Positions 45,504-54,992 of a stretch of DNA of 64,000 nucleotides are shown here, one piece after another (the first letter of the stretch is position 1; every line of letters starts with the position of its first letter). The notes under the pieces were generated by a model. The model was given only the letters and a program-made list of their open reading frames with translations. It made no database searches and was not told the origin of the DNA. The position numbers were made by a program, and so were the translations under genes. The DNA lies in contig NZ_CP048878.1 in NCBI RefSeq assembly GCF_011009015.1, positions 5,675,001 through 5,739,000 on the forward strand, read 5' to 3'. The stretch comes from Spartinivicinus ruber (GTDB lineage: Bacteria; Pseudomonadota; Gammaproteobacteria; Pseudomonadales; Zooshikellaceae).

Positions 45504-47186
45504 ATGCTTAACCAGAGTAATCGCACAATAAATGGCATCACTCCCCTTAGCCAATACTCATCATCTGATGCTTTGTTACAGCAAAAACAAGCTATTGATA
45601 AAACCAACTTAAAAGCATTATTTGCTGAAGACAGTAAACGGTTTGAGCAGTTTTCACTAAAAGCTGCTGGGCTGTTTTTAGATTACTCTAAAAACCTAAT
45701 TACCCCACAAACCCTGCAATTACTGAGCAAATTGGCAGAAGAAGCTAAATTACCTGAAGCCATCAAGCGCTTATTCCAAGGGGAAAAAGTCAACCATACT
45801 GAGCAACGCCCTGCTTTACATATGGCATTACGCAAACAAGATGATGAAGCTATTTTGGTTGATGGCCAGAATGTAATGCCTGAAATTAAAGCCACTTTAG
45901 CTAAAATTGAAAAACTAACCCAGCAGGTACATGCTGGCAAATGGCGCGGTTACACTGGCAAGCCAATTAAGCATATTATCAATATTGGAATTGGCGGCTC
46001 ATTCTTAGGCCCCAAAATGATCATTGAAGGGCTTACTCCCTATATTAAACCTGATATTAAGCATCATTATATCGCTAATATTGACCCTAACGATGTTGCT
46101 GAAGCATTTAAAAAAATTGACCCAGAAACCAGTTTATTTATAGTTGCTTCCAAATCCTTTTCCACCATAGAAACCAAGCTCAATGCCGAAACCTGTCGTC
46201 AATGGATGCTGGATCAAGGTGCTAAAGCTGAAGATATTGCCAAACACTTTTTAGCGGTTTCCAGCAATGTGGATAAAGCCGTCGAGTTTGGTATTCACCC
46301 CGACAATATTTACCCAATGTGGGATTGGGTGGGTGGCCGCTATTCACTTTGGTCTGCCATCGGTTTACCCATTGCGCTTACTCTAGGTTTTGATAATTTC
46401 AAAGCCTTACTAAAAGGTGCTTATCAAATGGATGAGCATTTCCGTACTGCCCCTATCACCGAAAACATGCCTGCTTTATTAGGCTTGATTGGCGTGTGGT
46501 ACCACAATTATCATGGTGCTACCGCACATGCTGTATTACCTTACGACCAGTATCTCAGCGAGTTACCCAACCATTTGCAACAGGTAGATATGGAAAGTAA
46601 CGGTAAGTCAGTTAATCATAATGGGGAAGTACTGTCTTATAGCTCCGGCCCTGTCATTTGGGGTGACACTGGCACCAACGGCCAACATGCTTACCATCAA
46701 CTACTTCATCAAGGCACCCAGCTAATCCCCGTGGATTTTGTGGTACCTGCCCAAAGTCATAACGATACTGGCGACCACCACCCTTGGCTATTTGCCAATG
46801 CATTAAGTCAAAGCCAGGCACTAATGGCTGGTAAAACGTTGGATGAGGCCAAAGCTGAATTAGCCGAGCAAGGCTTAAGCACTGAAGAAATTGAAAGACT
46901 GGCCCCTCATAGAGTAATTCCAGGAAACCGCCCCAGCAACACGATTTTAATGTCGAAAGTGACACCTGAAACCCTAGGTGCTTTGGTTGCTTTATATGAG
47001 CACAAAGTATTTACTCAAGGTGTGTTGTGGCAGGTTAATTCTTTCGATCAATGGGGTGTGGAATTAGGCAAGCAATTAGGCAACACCTTATTTCCTAAAT
47101 TAAAAAATGCTGATAGCGTCCTTGATCAGGATAGCTCCACAAATGGATTGATTTCGCTGTTTAGGGAAGTTAATCAGAAGCAATAG
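45504..47186 (+). CDS. pgi: Glucose-6-phosphate isomerase
   Basis: 560 aa. Interconverts glucose-6-phosphate and fructose-6-phosphate. Motifs: IGIGGSFLGPKM, the PGI signature DWVGGRYSLWSAIGLP, and the active-site Glu/His region HAYHQLLHQGTQLIPVDFVVP. It lies 17 nt after panD, so is probably in the same operon, as in Pseudomonas. Confidence 0.97.
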   Translation: MLNQSNRTINGITPLSQYSSSDALLQQKQAIDKTNLKALFAEDSKRFEQFSLKAAGLFLDYSKNLITPQTLQLLSKLAEEAKLPEAIKRLFQGEKVNHTEQRPALHMALRKQDDEAILVDGQNVMPEIKATLAKIEKLTQQVHAGKWRGYTGKPIKHIINIGIGGSFLGPKMIIEGLTPYIKPDIKHHYIANIDPNDVAEAFKKIDPETSLFIVASKSFSTIETKLNAETCRQWMLDQGAKAEDIAKHFLAVSSNVDKAVEFGIHPDNIYPMWDWVGGRYSLWSAIGLPIALTLGFDNFKALLKGAYQMDEHFRTAPITENMPALLGLIGVWYHNYHGATAHAVLPYDQYLSELPNHLQQVDMESNGKSVNHNGEVLSYSSGPVIWGDTGTNGQHAYHQLLHQGTQLIPVDFVVPAQSHNDTGDHHPWLFANALSQSQALMAGKTLDEAKAELAEQGLSTEEIERLAPHRVIPGNRPSNTILMSKVTPETLGALVALYEHKVFTQGVLWQVNSFDQWGVELGKQLGNTLFPKLKNADSVLDQDSSTNGLISLFREVNQKQ

Positions 47187-47548
47187 GCTAAGCAACATCA
47201 GGGAGCAGAAAGTAAACTGAGTGTCTGATATGGAAGAACAGGAGCCTCTTTCGCTGCTCTTGAAGTGCCATCCCTGATTCCAGCAGCACTTTAGTATCAA
47301 TTAAAGTTTCACAGCCCATCAAGAGCTAAAAATGACTTTTGCGCCCCTTAGGGGGTTGCAAGTTTTTCTCTCACTACACTGAAAAGCCATCCCCTACTAC
47401 TCAACTTTTGCACCCAACACAATGCACAGGAAAGTGATAATAGCTCCCGTTTATGGATATACTAGCTAGCATATTAGACTAACAATTATAACTAGCACTT
47501 ACCTAATACATTAGGTCTATAAAAAATAACAACAAGGATTACTGCGTT
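47187..47548. other. Intergenic region pgi-acs
   Basis: No gene seen. A small CCCC-TTA-GGGG hairpin followed by GTTGCAAGTTTTTC near 47343-47372 may end the pgi operon. The remainder should contain the acs promoter. Confidence 0.35.
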
Positions 47549-49486
47549 ATGTACCAAATTAAAAACCACAAGGTTAAGGGCTCAATAAAAGCTCATACTC
47601 ATATTACCAATGAGCAATATCTGCAAATGTACCAAGCCTCTATTGAGCAGCCAGAAACTTTTTGGGCTGAGCAGGCTGAAAAATTTTTAACCTGGTTTAC
47701 TCCTTGGGAAAAAGTACACGAAAGCGACTTCAACGAAGGTAAAGCAGCTTGGTTTATCGGCGGAAAGTTAAATGTAAGTTACAACTGCATTGATCGCCAC
47801 CTACCAGAAAAAGCTAATGATATTGCTATTATTTGGGAAGGTGATGACCCAAAAGATGACAAGAAAATTACCTATCAAGAGCTATATGAAAATGTTTGCC
47901 GATTTGCCAATGTATTAAAAGAGCGTGGCGTTAAAAAAGGCGACCGGGTATGTATTTATATGCCAATGATTCCTGAAGTTGCTTACGCCATGCTGGCTTG
48001 TACTCGAATTGGTGCTATCCACTCTGTGGTGTTTGGTGGCTTTTCACCAGAATCTTTAAAAGACCGCGTTCTTGATGCTGATTGCCAAACAGTTATTACT
48101 GCCGATGAAGGTGTGCGTGGTGGCAAAACCATTCCATTAAAACAAAATACTGATACCGCCTTAGAGCACTGCCCTAGCGTAAATACGGTAGTAGTAGTTA
48201 AACATACGGGTGGAAAGATTGACTGGCATGATAAACGAGACATCTGGTACCACGAACTAAGTGACCATGTAGCGTCATCTTGCCCACCAGAGATAATGGA
48301 TGCTGAAGACCCATTATTTATTTTATATACCTCTGGCTCTACCGGAAAGCCTAAAGGCGTTCTACATACAACAGGCGGCTACATTTTACAGGCAGCCATG
48401 AGTTATAAATATGTATTTGACTATCAGCCCGGTGAAACTTACTGGTGTACAGCAGATGTCGGCTGGGTAACAGGCCACTCTTATATTGTCTATGGACCTT
48501 TAGCGAACGGTGCAACTACCCTAATGTTTGAAGGGGTACCGACTTATCCCACCGCCTCACGCTGTTGGGAAGTTGTTGATAAACATCAGGTAAACATTTT
48601 TTATACGGCACCTACCGCTATTCGTGCCTTAATGGCAAAAGGCAATACTTATGTCACCAGCTCTAAACGCAACTCCATTAGAATTCTTGGTACCGTGGGT
48701 GAGCCTATTAACCCGGAAGCCTGGGAGTGGTATTACAATGTGGTAGGTGAAACCCGCTGCCCAATTGTGGATACCTGGTGGCAAACGGAAACTGGCTCTA
48801 TTCTTATTACCCCTTTACCGGGTGCAACTGATTTAAAGCCAGGCTCAGCTACCCGCCCATTCTTTGGGGTAAAACCAGCACTGGTAGATAATGATGGCAA
48901 ACTTATCGAAGGAGCTGGTTCAGGTAATTTGGTCATTATAGGGAGCTGGCCCAGCCAAATCCGCACTGTATACGGTGATCATCAACGCTGTTTTGAAACT
49001 TATTACTCAGCCTATCCTGGTATGTACTTTACTGGAGATGGCGCCCGCCGTGATGAAGATGGTTATTACTGGATCACCGGCCGAGTGGATGATGTACTGA
49101 ATGTTTCTGGTCACCGGCTAGGTACAGCCGAGATAGAAAGCGCTTTAGTGCTTCATGAAACAGTAGCAGAAGCTGCTGTGGTGGGATACGAACATCCTAT
49201 TAAAGGTCAGGGAATTTACGCTTATGTTATGCCAATGCATGATGTGTCTCCTTCCGAACAACTGGAAAAAGAACTAGCTGATTTTGTGACAAAAGAAATT
49301 GGTGCAATTGCCAAGCCTGACCTGATTCAGTGGACGACTGGACTACCAAAAACCCGTTCAGGCAAAATCATGCGCCGGATACTTCGCAAAATAGCAGGCA
49401 ATGAGCTAGAAAATCTAGGTGACACTAGCACCCTGGCTGATCCTTCAGTAGTGGATGCGTTAATTAAGGACAGGAAAAATACTTAA
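47549..49486 (+). CDS. acs: Acetyl-CoA synthetase
   Basis: 645 aa. Activates acetate to acetyl-CoA through acetyl-AMP. The P-loop is [19 protein letters not shown] (~265), the acetyl pocket includes the Trp of DTWWQTETG, the hinge is [22 protein letters not shown], and the regulatory acetylation lysine is in [15 protein letters not shown]. In Pseudomonas acs likewise follows pgi. Confidence 0.96.
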   Translation: MYQIKNHKVKGSIKAHTHITNEQYLQMYQASIEQPETFWAEQAEKFLTWFTPWEKVHESDFNEGKAAWFIGGKLNVSYNCIDRHLPEKANDIAIIWEGDDPKDDKKITYQELYENVCRFANVLKERGVKKGDRVCIYMPMIPEVAYAMLACTRIGAIHSVVFGGFSPESLKDRVLDADCQTVITADEGVRGGKTIPLKQNTDTALEHCPSVNTVVVVKHTGGKIDWHDKRDIWYHELSDHVASSCPPEIMDAEDPLFILYTSGSTGKPKGVLHTTGGYILQAAMSYKYVFDYQPGETYWCTADVGWVTGHSYIVYGPLANGATTLMFEGVPTYPTASRCWEVVDKHQVNIFYTAPTAIRALMAKGNTYVTSSKRNSIRILGTVGEPINPEAWEWYYNVVGETRCPIVDTWWQTETGSILITPLPGATDLKPGSATRPFFGVKPALVDNDGKLIEGAGSGNLVIIGSWPSQIRTVYGDHQRCFETYYSAYPGMYFTGDGARRDEDGYYWITGRVDDVLNVSGHRLGTAEIESALVLHETVAEAAVVGYEHPIKGQGIYAYVMPMHDVSPSEQLEKELADFVTKEIGAIAKPDLIQWTTGLPKTRSGKIMRRILRKIAGNELENLGDTSTLADPSVVDALIKDRKNT

Positions 49487-49495
49487 TTTCTAATG

Positions 49496-49630
49496 TATAC
49501 CCAATGCGAAGGGTTTTTAGGGCTAGCCTACAACTGTGAGGCTAGCAATAGTAGCATTAACTGCATTCCACCATCCTTGGTGATTAGGAATGAAGATAAC
49601 AAAACCTAAAAATGATTCGCGACGGGTATA
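49496..49630. repeat. MITE-like palindromic element
   Basis: A 135-bp unit closed by TATACCC (49496-49502) and GGGTATA (49624-49630). The arms continue to pair as GCGAA/TTCGC and TTTTTAGG/CCTAAAAA, separated by 3-nt bulges. Two inner hairpins are present, GCTAGCCT/AGGCTAGC (49522-49546) and a stem ATTCC/GGAAT enclosing CACCA/TGGTG (49565-49591). The terminal TA could be a TA target duplication. The left end recurs at 5335 and, weakly, near 60330. Confidence 0.6.
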
Positions 49631-49633
49631 GGC

Positions 49634-50509
49634 TTATTCATTAAGCTCTTTTAAACATAACTCAAAAAAAGCATTTGCCTCTAGTGAAATAGGACGATCC
49701 CGTAGTCGAAAAATACCAATTTGCCGCTCCACAACAGGATCCTTTAACGGCAGCCACACCAGGCTGGTTGAGTCATCAGGAAATGCTAACTTGGGAAGTG
49801 TCGTCACCCCTATCCCCTGAGCTAATACAGAAAATAATGAAACAATATTTTTGACTGAATAAATGGCTTTTTCAGCTAATACCAAAGCAGGCGTATGACT
49901 TAATAACTCGCAGGTACCATTATTTATAAACGGATAAGACAAAACTTGTTGCCAGTTAACTCCCTCACCCCACTCGGCTAATGGATGATTACTTAGGCAA
50001 ACCACCCCTAACGGGTCTGAAAATAAAGGAGTAAATGCGATACGCTCATCATTGATATGCAAACAATTACCTAATGCCAAGTCTACTTCACCTGCCAATA
50101 GTCTGGCTTCTACACCCGCTGCATTATCATCAATTAGTGATACTTCTACTTCAGGATAATTTTTCGTAAATGTTGCTAATATTCCTGGTATCAGTTTGGC
50201 TGCCACTGAAGGTACACAAGCAATCCCCAATTTACCTCGTTGCCCTGCTGCCGCAGCTCTTAAATCCATTTTCAATATCTGATAATGATTAACAAAGTGA
50301 TTGATTTTAGGCAGACAAAATTCCCCAAAAGGCGTTAATTTGGCCTTATGCCCTACTTCAAACAAGGCTTGTCCAAGATTTTTTTCCAGCTCTTTTACTG
50401 AAGATGATAGCGCTGCTTGTGAGCGATTGGCTTTAGCAGATGCTGCTCGAAATCCTCCCTTTTCCACAACCAGTAAAAAGTGCTTCAGCTGCTGTAGTTT
50501 TATATCCAT
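49634..50509 (-). CDS. LysR-type transcriptional regulator
   Basis: 291 aa. Helix-turn-helix in residues 1-60 (FLLVVEKGGFRAASAKANRSQAALSSSVKELEKNLGQALFE) and a LysR substrate-binding domain beginning RGKLGIACVPSVAAKLIPGIL (~90). It is divergent from the aldehyde dehydrogenase gene with 237 bp between them, so it is most likely the activator of that operon. The inducer is unknown. Confidence 0.88.
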   Translation of the reverse strand: MDIKLQQLKHFLLVVEKGGFRAASAKANRSQAALSSSVKELEKNLGQALFEVGHKAKLTPFGEFCLPKINHFVNHYQILKMDLRAAAAGQRGKLGIACVPSVAAKLIPGILATFTKNYPEVEVSLIDDNAAGVEARLLAGEVDLALGNCLHINDERIAFTPLFSDPLGVVCLSNHPLAEWGEGVNWQQVLSYPFINNGTCELLSHTPALVLAEKAIYSVKNIVSLFSVLAQGIGVTTLPKLAFPDDSTSLVWLPLKDPVVERQIGIFRLRDRPISLEANAFFELCLKELNE

Positions 50510-50746
50510 TGCTTTTACTGACTCTACTTACTCATACAGAGTTACTTACTTAGAAAAAATATGTGAAATAACGCCTTAGCATTCATACCTATTATCCAGC
50601 TGATTGATAAATAAATCTTATCATTTGTCAAAAACAAACCATTCGACTGACCAGTCTTTTGTGGGCATTATCAGATTTGGTTTAGCTCGTCGCATATATA
50701 ACAATATTAAAAAGCCAATAAATAATAAGTAATTAAAGGATTATTT

Positions 50747-52207
50747 ATGACTGTTGTAGCTGAAGTTGTAGCAGAGAAAGCACTATATATTGCTGGGGAA
50801 TGGCTGCCTGGAACCTCTACCCTCAAAAATATTAATCCATCCGATATTTCTCAGCATTTAGGTGATTTTGCCCAAGCCAGCCAGCAGCAAGTACAACAAG
50901 CTATTGAGGCCGCCAAATTTGCACAACCAGCATGGGAAAAAACGTCGTTAGAGCAAAAACAAAAAGTCCTGCAAGCGATTGGTGATGAGTTAATAGCACG
51001 CTGCGATGATCTAGGTAAGTTGTTATCCAGCGAAGAAGGCAAACCTTTTACTGAAGGACGAGGTGAAATTTACCGAGCTGGCCAGTTCTTCCAATATTAC
51101 GCTGCCGAAGTGCTACGACAAATAGGAGATATCGCTGACTCTATCCGCCCTGGTGTTTCGATTGAAATCACTCGTGAGGCTGTGGGTGTGGTGGCCATTA
51201 TTTCACCATGGAATTTTCCTACTGCCACTGCTGCCTGGAAGATAGCCCCCGCCCTGGCATTTGGTAACAGTGTAATTTGGAAGCCCGCGAATTTAACCCC
51301 ATCCAGTGCCGTGGCTTTAACTGAAATCATTCACCGACAAGGCTTGCCTGCCGGCACTTTTAACCTGGTATTGGGTAGCGGTGCTGAAGTAGGCAATACC
51401 TTGATCCATTCTGATCAAATCGATGCCGTCAGTTTTACTGGCTCAGTTGATGTCGGTCGTCAGGTGGCGGCCGCTACCGCGCCTAATTTTGTTCGTTGCC
51501 AGCTGGAAATGGGCAGTAAAAACGCATTAGTGATTGCCGAGGATGCTGATATCCACACAGCAGTAGAAGCCTCAATTATGGGGGCTTTCTCTGGTGCAGG
51601 CCAAAAGTGCACAGCATCTTCACGTCTGGTAGTCCTGGAGAACATTCATGATGCCTATGTAGATGCCTTAATTAAGCGCATGGGGCAATTAAAAGTTGGT
51701 CATGCATTGGAAGAAGGTGTGTTTATAGGACCTGTTGTTGATAACAAACAGTTGGCATCTAACCTGAGCTGGATTGAAAAAGCCCAAGCCCATGGTGGCG
51801 AATTGGCCTTTGGTGGCAACAAGCTTTCAATGGCTCATGAGGGCTATTACATGTCTCCAACCTTATTTCTTAATACTCAGAATCAGTGGGATGTTAACCA
51901 GGAAGAAATCTTTGCGCCCATGGCTTGTGTAATTAAGGCTAGTGACCTGGATGAAGCCATCGCCACGGTAAATGACACCCGTTTTGGTCTAACTGCAGGT
52001 ATTGTTACTCAGAGCCTTCGCACCAGTGCATTGTTCAAGCAACAAGCACAGACCGGCTGTGTCATGGTGAACCTACCTACTGCAGGTACTGATTACCATG
52101 TGCCTTTTGGTGGCCGTAAGCAGTCAAGCTTTGGCCCGCGAGAGCAAGGTCAGTATGCAAAAGAGTTTTATACCGTTGTGAAAACTGCGTATCAGCGAGC
52201 TTATTAA
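50747..52207 (+). CDS. NAD(P)-dependent aldehyde dehydrogenase
   Basis: 486 aa. Cofactor and active-site motifs: ISPWNFPTATAAWKIAPALAFGNSVIWKPA, SFTGSVDVG, the general-base Glu in CQLEMGSKNALV, and the catalytic Cys in AGQKCTASSR. The EMGSKN variant, instead of the common ELGGKN, is what I recall in 2-oxoglutarate semialdehyde (2,5-dioxovalerate) dehydrogenases, so that substrate is a reasonable but unproven guess. First gene of a five-gene group; 5 nt to the next ORF. Confidence 0.88.
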   Translation: MTVVAEVVAEKALYIAGEWLPGTSTLKNINPSDISQHLGDFAQASQQQVQQAIEAAKFAQPAWEKTSLEQKQKVLQAIGDELIARCDDLGKLLSSEEGKPFTEGRGEIYRAGQFFQYYAAEVLRQIGDIADSIRPGVSIEITREAVGVVAIISPWNFPTATAAWKIAPALAFGNSVIWKPANLTPSSAVALTEIIHRQGLPAGTFNLVLGSGAEVGNTLIHSDQIDAVSFTGSVDVGRQVAAATAPNFVRCQLEMGSKNALVIAEDADIHTAVEASIMGAFSGAGQKCTASSRLVVLENIHDAYVDALIKRMGQLKVGHALEEGVFIGPVVDNKQLASNLSWIEKAQAHGGELAFGGNKLSMAHEGYYMSPTLFLNTQNQWDVNQEEIFAPMACVIKASDLDEAIATVNDTRFGLTAGIVTQSLRTSALFKQQAQTGCVMVNLPTAGTDYHVPFGGRKQSSFGPREQGQYAKEFYTVVKTAYQRAY

Positions 52208-52212
52208 CCACT

Positions 52213-53232
52213 ATGAGTCAGCCGCAAACATACCAAAACCAGATCATTATCGATGGCTTACAGTACTGTCGTTGGGATCGTGCTTACTTTGAAACCTTGA
52301 AAGCCAGTGGCATCACAGCTGTTCACGCTACCTTGGTGTATCACGAAGCAGCTCGAGAAACCTTGTCACGCTTTGCTGAGTGGAATCAGCGCTTTGAGCA
52401 AAACAGCGATTTGATTATGCCTGTGATGAACATGGCAGACGTGGAAACAGCTAAGGTGACAGGCAAAGTCGGTATCTTCTTTGGTGCTCAAAACTGCAGT
52501 CCAATTGAAGATGATATTGGCCTGGTGGAAGTCATGCGCAAGCAGGGGCTGCTGATCATGCAACTGACTTATAACAACCAAAGCCTACTGGCCACCGGTT
52601 GCTATGAGCAGCAAGACAGTGGAGTCACCCGCTTTGGTAAGCAGGTGATCGCGGAGATGAACCGGGTGGGCATGATTATCGACATGTCCCACAGTGCAGA
52701 ACGTTCTACCTTAGAAACGATTGACCTGTCAGGTCGCCCGATCTGCATCAGCCATGCAAACCCCAGCTTTGCTCATCATGCATTGCGTAACAAATCAACC
52801 GCTCTCATGAAAGCGCTAACCAGCCGAGGGGGGCTAATTGGGTTTAGCCTCTACCCCTTCCATTTACCAAATAGCAGCCAATGCACACTGGAAGAGTTCT
52901 GTCAGATGGTCGCAGCCTCTGCTGATCTAGTTGGGGTAGAACATTTGGGTATAGGCAGCGACCTGTGTCTTAACCAACCACAAACGGTACTAGAATGGAT
53001 GCGCAATGGTCGCTGGTCAAAAGCCATGGACTATGGCGAAGGCTCAGCCAGTAATGCCAGCTGGCCAGATGCTCTTTCGTGGTTTTGTGACAGCACTGGG
53101 ATGGAAAATATTTATAACGGCTTATTCCAGCAAGGGTTCAACACATTAGAAGTCGGCCAAATTATGGGTGGCAACTGGTTCAGCTTCCTTAAAGCTGGTT
53201 TATCACCTGAAAACCAGCAAGTTTACAAGTAA
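52213..53232 (+). CDS. M19 (membrane dipeptidase)-like amidohydrolase, non-canonical
   Basis: 339 aa. The overall M19 renal-dipeptidase pattern is clear: MIIDMSHSAERSTLETI and RPICISHANPSFAHHALRNK give the two metal-binding His, and GVEHLGIGSDLCL the conserved Asp. The N-terminal HxD ligand pair (family IDGHNDLP) is replaced by IIDGLQYCRWD, and the bridging Glu (family EGGH) by FFGAQNC. Half of the di-zinc site is therefore missing, so ordinary dipeptidase activity is doubtful. No signal peptide. Tightly linked to the aldehyde dehydrogenase and a BCCT transporter, suggesting a role in catabolism of an imported quaternary amine or conjugate. Confidence 0.82.
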   Translation: MSQPQTYQNQIIIDGLQYCRWDRAYFETLKASGITAVHATLVYHEAARETLSRFAEWNQRFEQNSDLIMPVMNMADVETAKVTGKVGIFFGAQNCSPIEDDIGLVEVMRKQGLLIMQLTYNNQSLLATGCYEQQDSGVTRFGKQVIAEMNRVGMIIDMSHSAERSTLETIDLSGRPICISHANPSFAHHALRNKSTALMKALTSRGGLIGFSLYPFHLPNSSQCTLEEFCQMVAASADLVGVEHLGIGSDLCLNQPQTVLEWMRNGRWSKAMDYGEGSASNASWPDALSWFCDSTGMENIYNGLFQQGFNTLEVGQIMGGNWFSFLKAGLSPENQQVYK

Positions 53233-53277
53233 TGAAGTACCATCACGCGCCAACCTGATAGTGCCGGGAGGCATAGA

Positions 53278-54837
53278 ATGTCTGAAATACTTGATGCTGC
53301 TAACACGGAGCATATTAATACCCAACAACCCACAGCAAAGCTAGAACTAGACAACCCGGCCCTATGGCTAAGTGGTGGCTTTATTGCCTTGTTTGTTGGG
53401 CTTGCCCTTTATGATGACAAGCTTCTATCCAATGTTGTCAATGCAGGGTTTGCCTGGTCGGTTAAAGTATTTGGCCCTTACTGGCAAATGCTGCTGCTAC
53501 TGACCTTTTTGATTGGTCTGTGCTTAGCTGTTGGCAGAACAGGCCATGTCAAACTGGGCAATCTTGACAAGCCAGAAATGAGCAGTTTTCAGTGGCTATC
53601 CATTATTCTTTGTACTTTGCTTGCCGGTGGTGGCGTATTCTGGGCAGCCGCTGAACCCATCGCACACTTTGTTTCTCCTCCACCTTTGTATGGATCGCAA
53701 GAAAATACAACTCAAACGGCAATCAATGCACTGTCACAGTCTTTTATGCATTGGGGGTTTCTCGCCTGGGCTATTTTAGGCACCCTCACGGCTATTGTGT
53801 TAACCCATCTGCACTATGATAAAGGCTTGCCACTAAAGCCACGCACTTTGCTTTACCCCATACTGGGTGAGCGTGCACTAAAAGGAATGATAGGAGCAAC
53901 AATTGATGCCTGTTGTATTGTTGCTGTGGCTGCCGGCACCATTGGCCCTATTGGATTTCTTGGGCTGCAAATAAGTTATGCATTAAATGCCTTATTTAAT
54001 TTGCCTGATAGCTTTACCACGCAATTCATCATTATTGTGCTCGCTATTGCTATGTATACCTTGTCTGCCCTCAGCGGACTGAATCGTGGCATCCAAATCC
54101 TCAGTCGTTACAACATTATCCTTGCTGTTGGTTTAATGGTTTACATTCTGATCGTTGGCCCAACGAATTTTATCATCAATAGCTACTTGCAAGGGGTAGG
54201 CACCATGCTGGATAAGTTCATCCCCATGGCTACTTACCGGGGTGACGAAGGTTGGCTCAGCTGGTGGACTGTCTTTTTCTGGGGCTGGTTTCTGGGGTAT
54301 GGCCCTATGATGGCAATATTTATTTCCCGTATCTCTCGTGGGCGCACAATTCGTCAACTGATATTGGCTGTTGCAGTAACCGCACCGCTGATCACCTGTT
54401 TTTGGTTTACCATTGTGGGAGGCTCCGGATTAGCCTTTGAGATTGCAGACCCTGGTTCTGTGAGCAAAGCATTTGAAGGATTTAATTTACCTGCATCATT
54501 GCTGGCCATTACCCAACAACTCCCTCTGCCCTTATTAACCTCTATTTTGTTTTTGGTGCTGACTTCAATATTTATTGTTACTACCGGCGACTCAATGACT
54601 TACACCATTAGTATGGTAATTAGTGGAAAAACAGAGCCCAATGCATTTATTAGAACCTTCTGGGGGGTAATGATGGGTGTTACTGCCATCATGCTAATCT
54701 CTCTCGGCTCTGGCGGTGTATCTGCATTGCAATCATTTATTGTGATTACTGCCGTACCAGTGTCATTAATTTTACTACCCTCACTTTGGAATGCACCGCA
54801 GCTAGCAATGAAAATGGCAAAAGCACAAGGTTTATAA
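53278..54837 (+). CDS. BCCT-family transporter
   Basis: 519 aa with about 12 membrane helices; imports betaine, choline or carnitine-like quaternary compounds. Family features: LLAGGGVFWAAAEPIAHFVSPPP in helix 3, and WWTVFFWGWFLGYGPMMAIFISRISRGRTIRQ in helix 8. The helix-3 glycine motif is GGGVF rather than BetP's GMGIG, so the coupling ion and substrate cannot be assumed. A strong ribosome site (GGGAGG) precedes the ATG. Confidence 0.9.
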   Translation: MSEILDAANTEHINTQQPTAKLELDNPALWLSGGFIALFVGLALYDDKLLSNVVNAGFAWSVKVFGPYWQMLLLLTFLIGLCLAVGRTGHVKLGNLDKPEMSSFQWLSIILCTLLAGGGVFWAAAEPIAHFVSPPPLYGSQENTTQTAINALSQSFMHWGFLAWAILGTLTAIVLTHLHYDKGLPLKPRTLLYPILGERALKGMIGATIDACCIVAVAAGTIGPIGFLGLQISYALNALFNLPDSFTTQFIIIVLAIAMYTLSALSGLNRGIQILSRYNIILAVGLMVYILIVGPTNFIINSYLQGVGTMLDKFIPMATYRGDEGWLSWWTVFFWGWFLGYGPMMAIFISRISRGRTIRQLILAVAVTAPLITCFWFTIVGGSGLAFEIADPGSVSKAFEGFNLPASLLAITQQLPLPLLTSILFLVLTSIFIVTTGDSMTYTISMVISGKTEPNAFIRTFWGVMMGVTAIMLISLGSGGVSALQSFIVITAVPVSLILLPSLWNAPQLAMKMAKAQGL

Positions 54838-54992
54838 GTTCAGATCAATTCAGTACAGCTACTAATTAAAAATTAAAAAACAGATAAAAACAATTTATAA
54901 AAACTGATAAAACGTCTAACAAAAGCAACTAACAACAATCAAAAAAGGTGAGCGGCCAAATGTCTGATGGCTGCTCTTAATAACAATAATGA

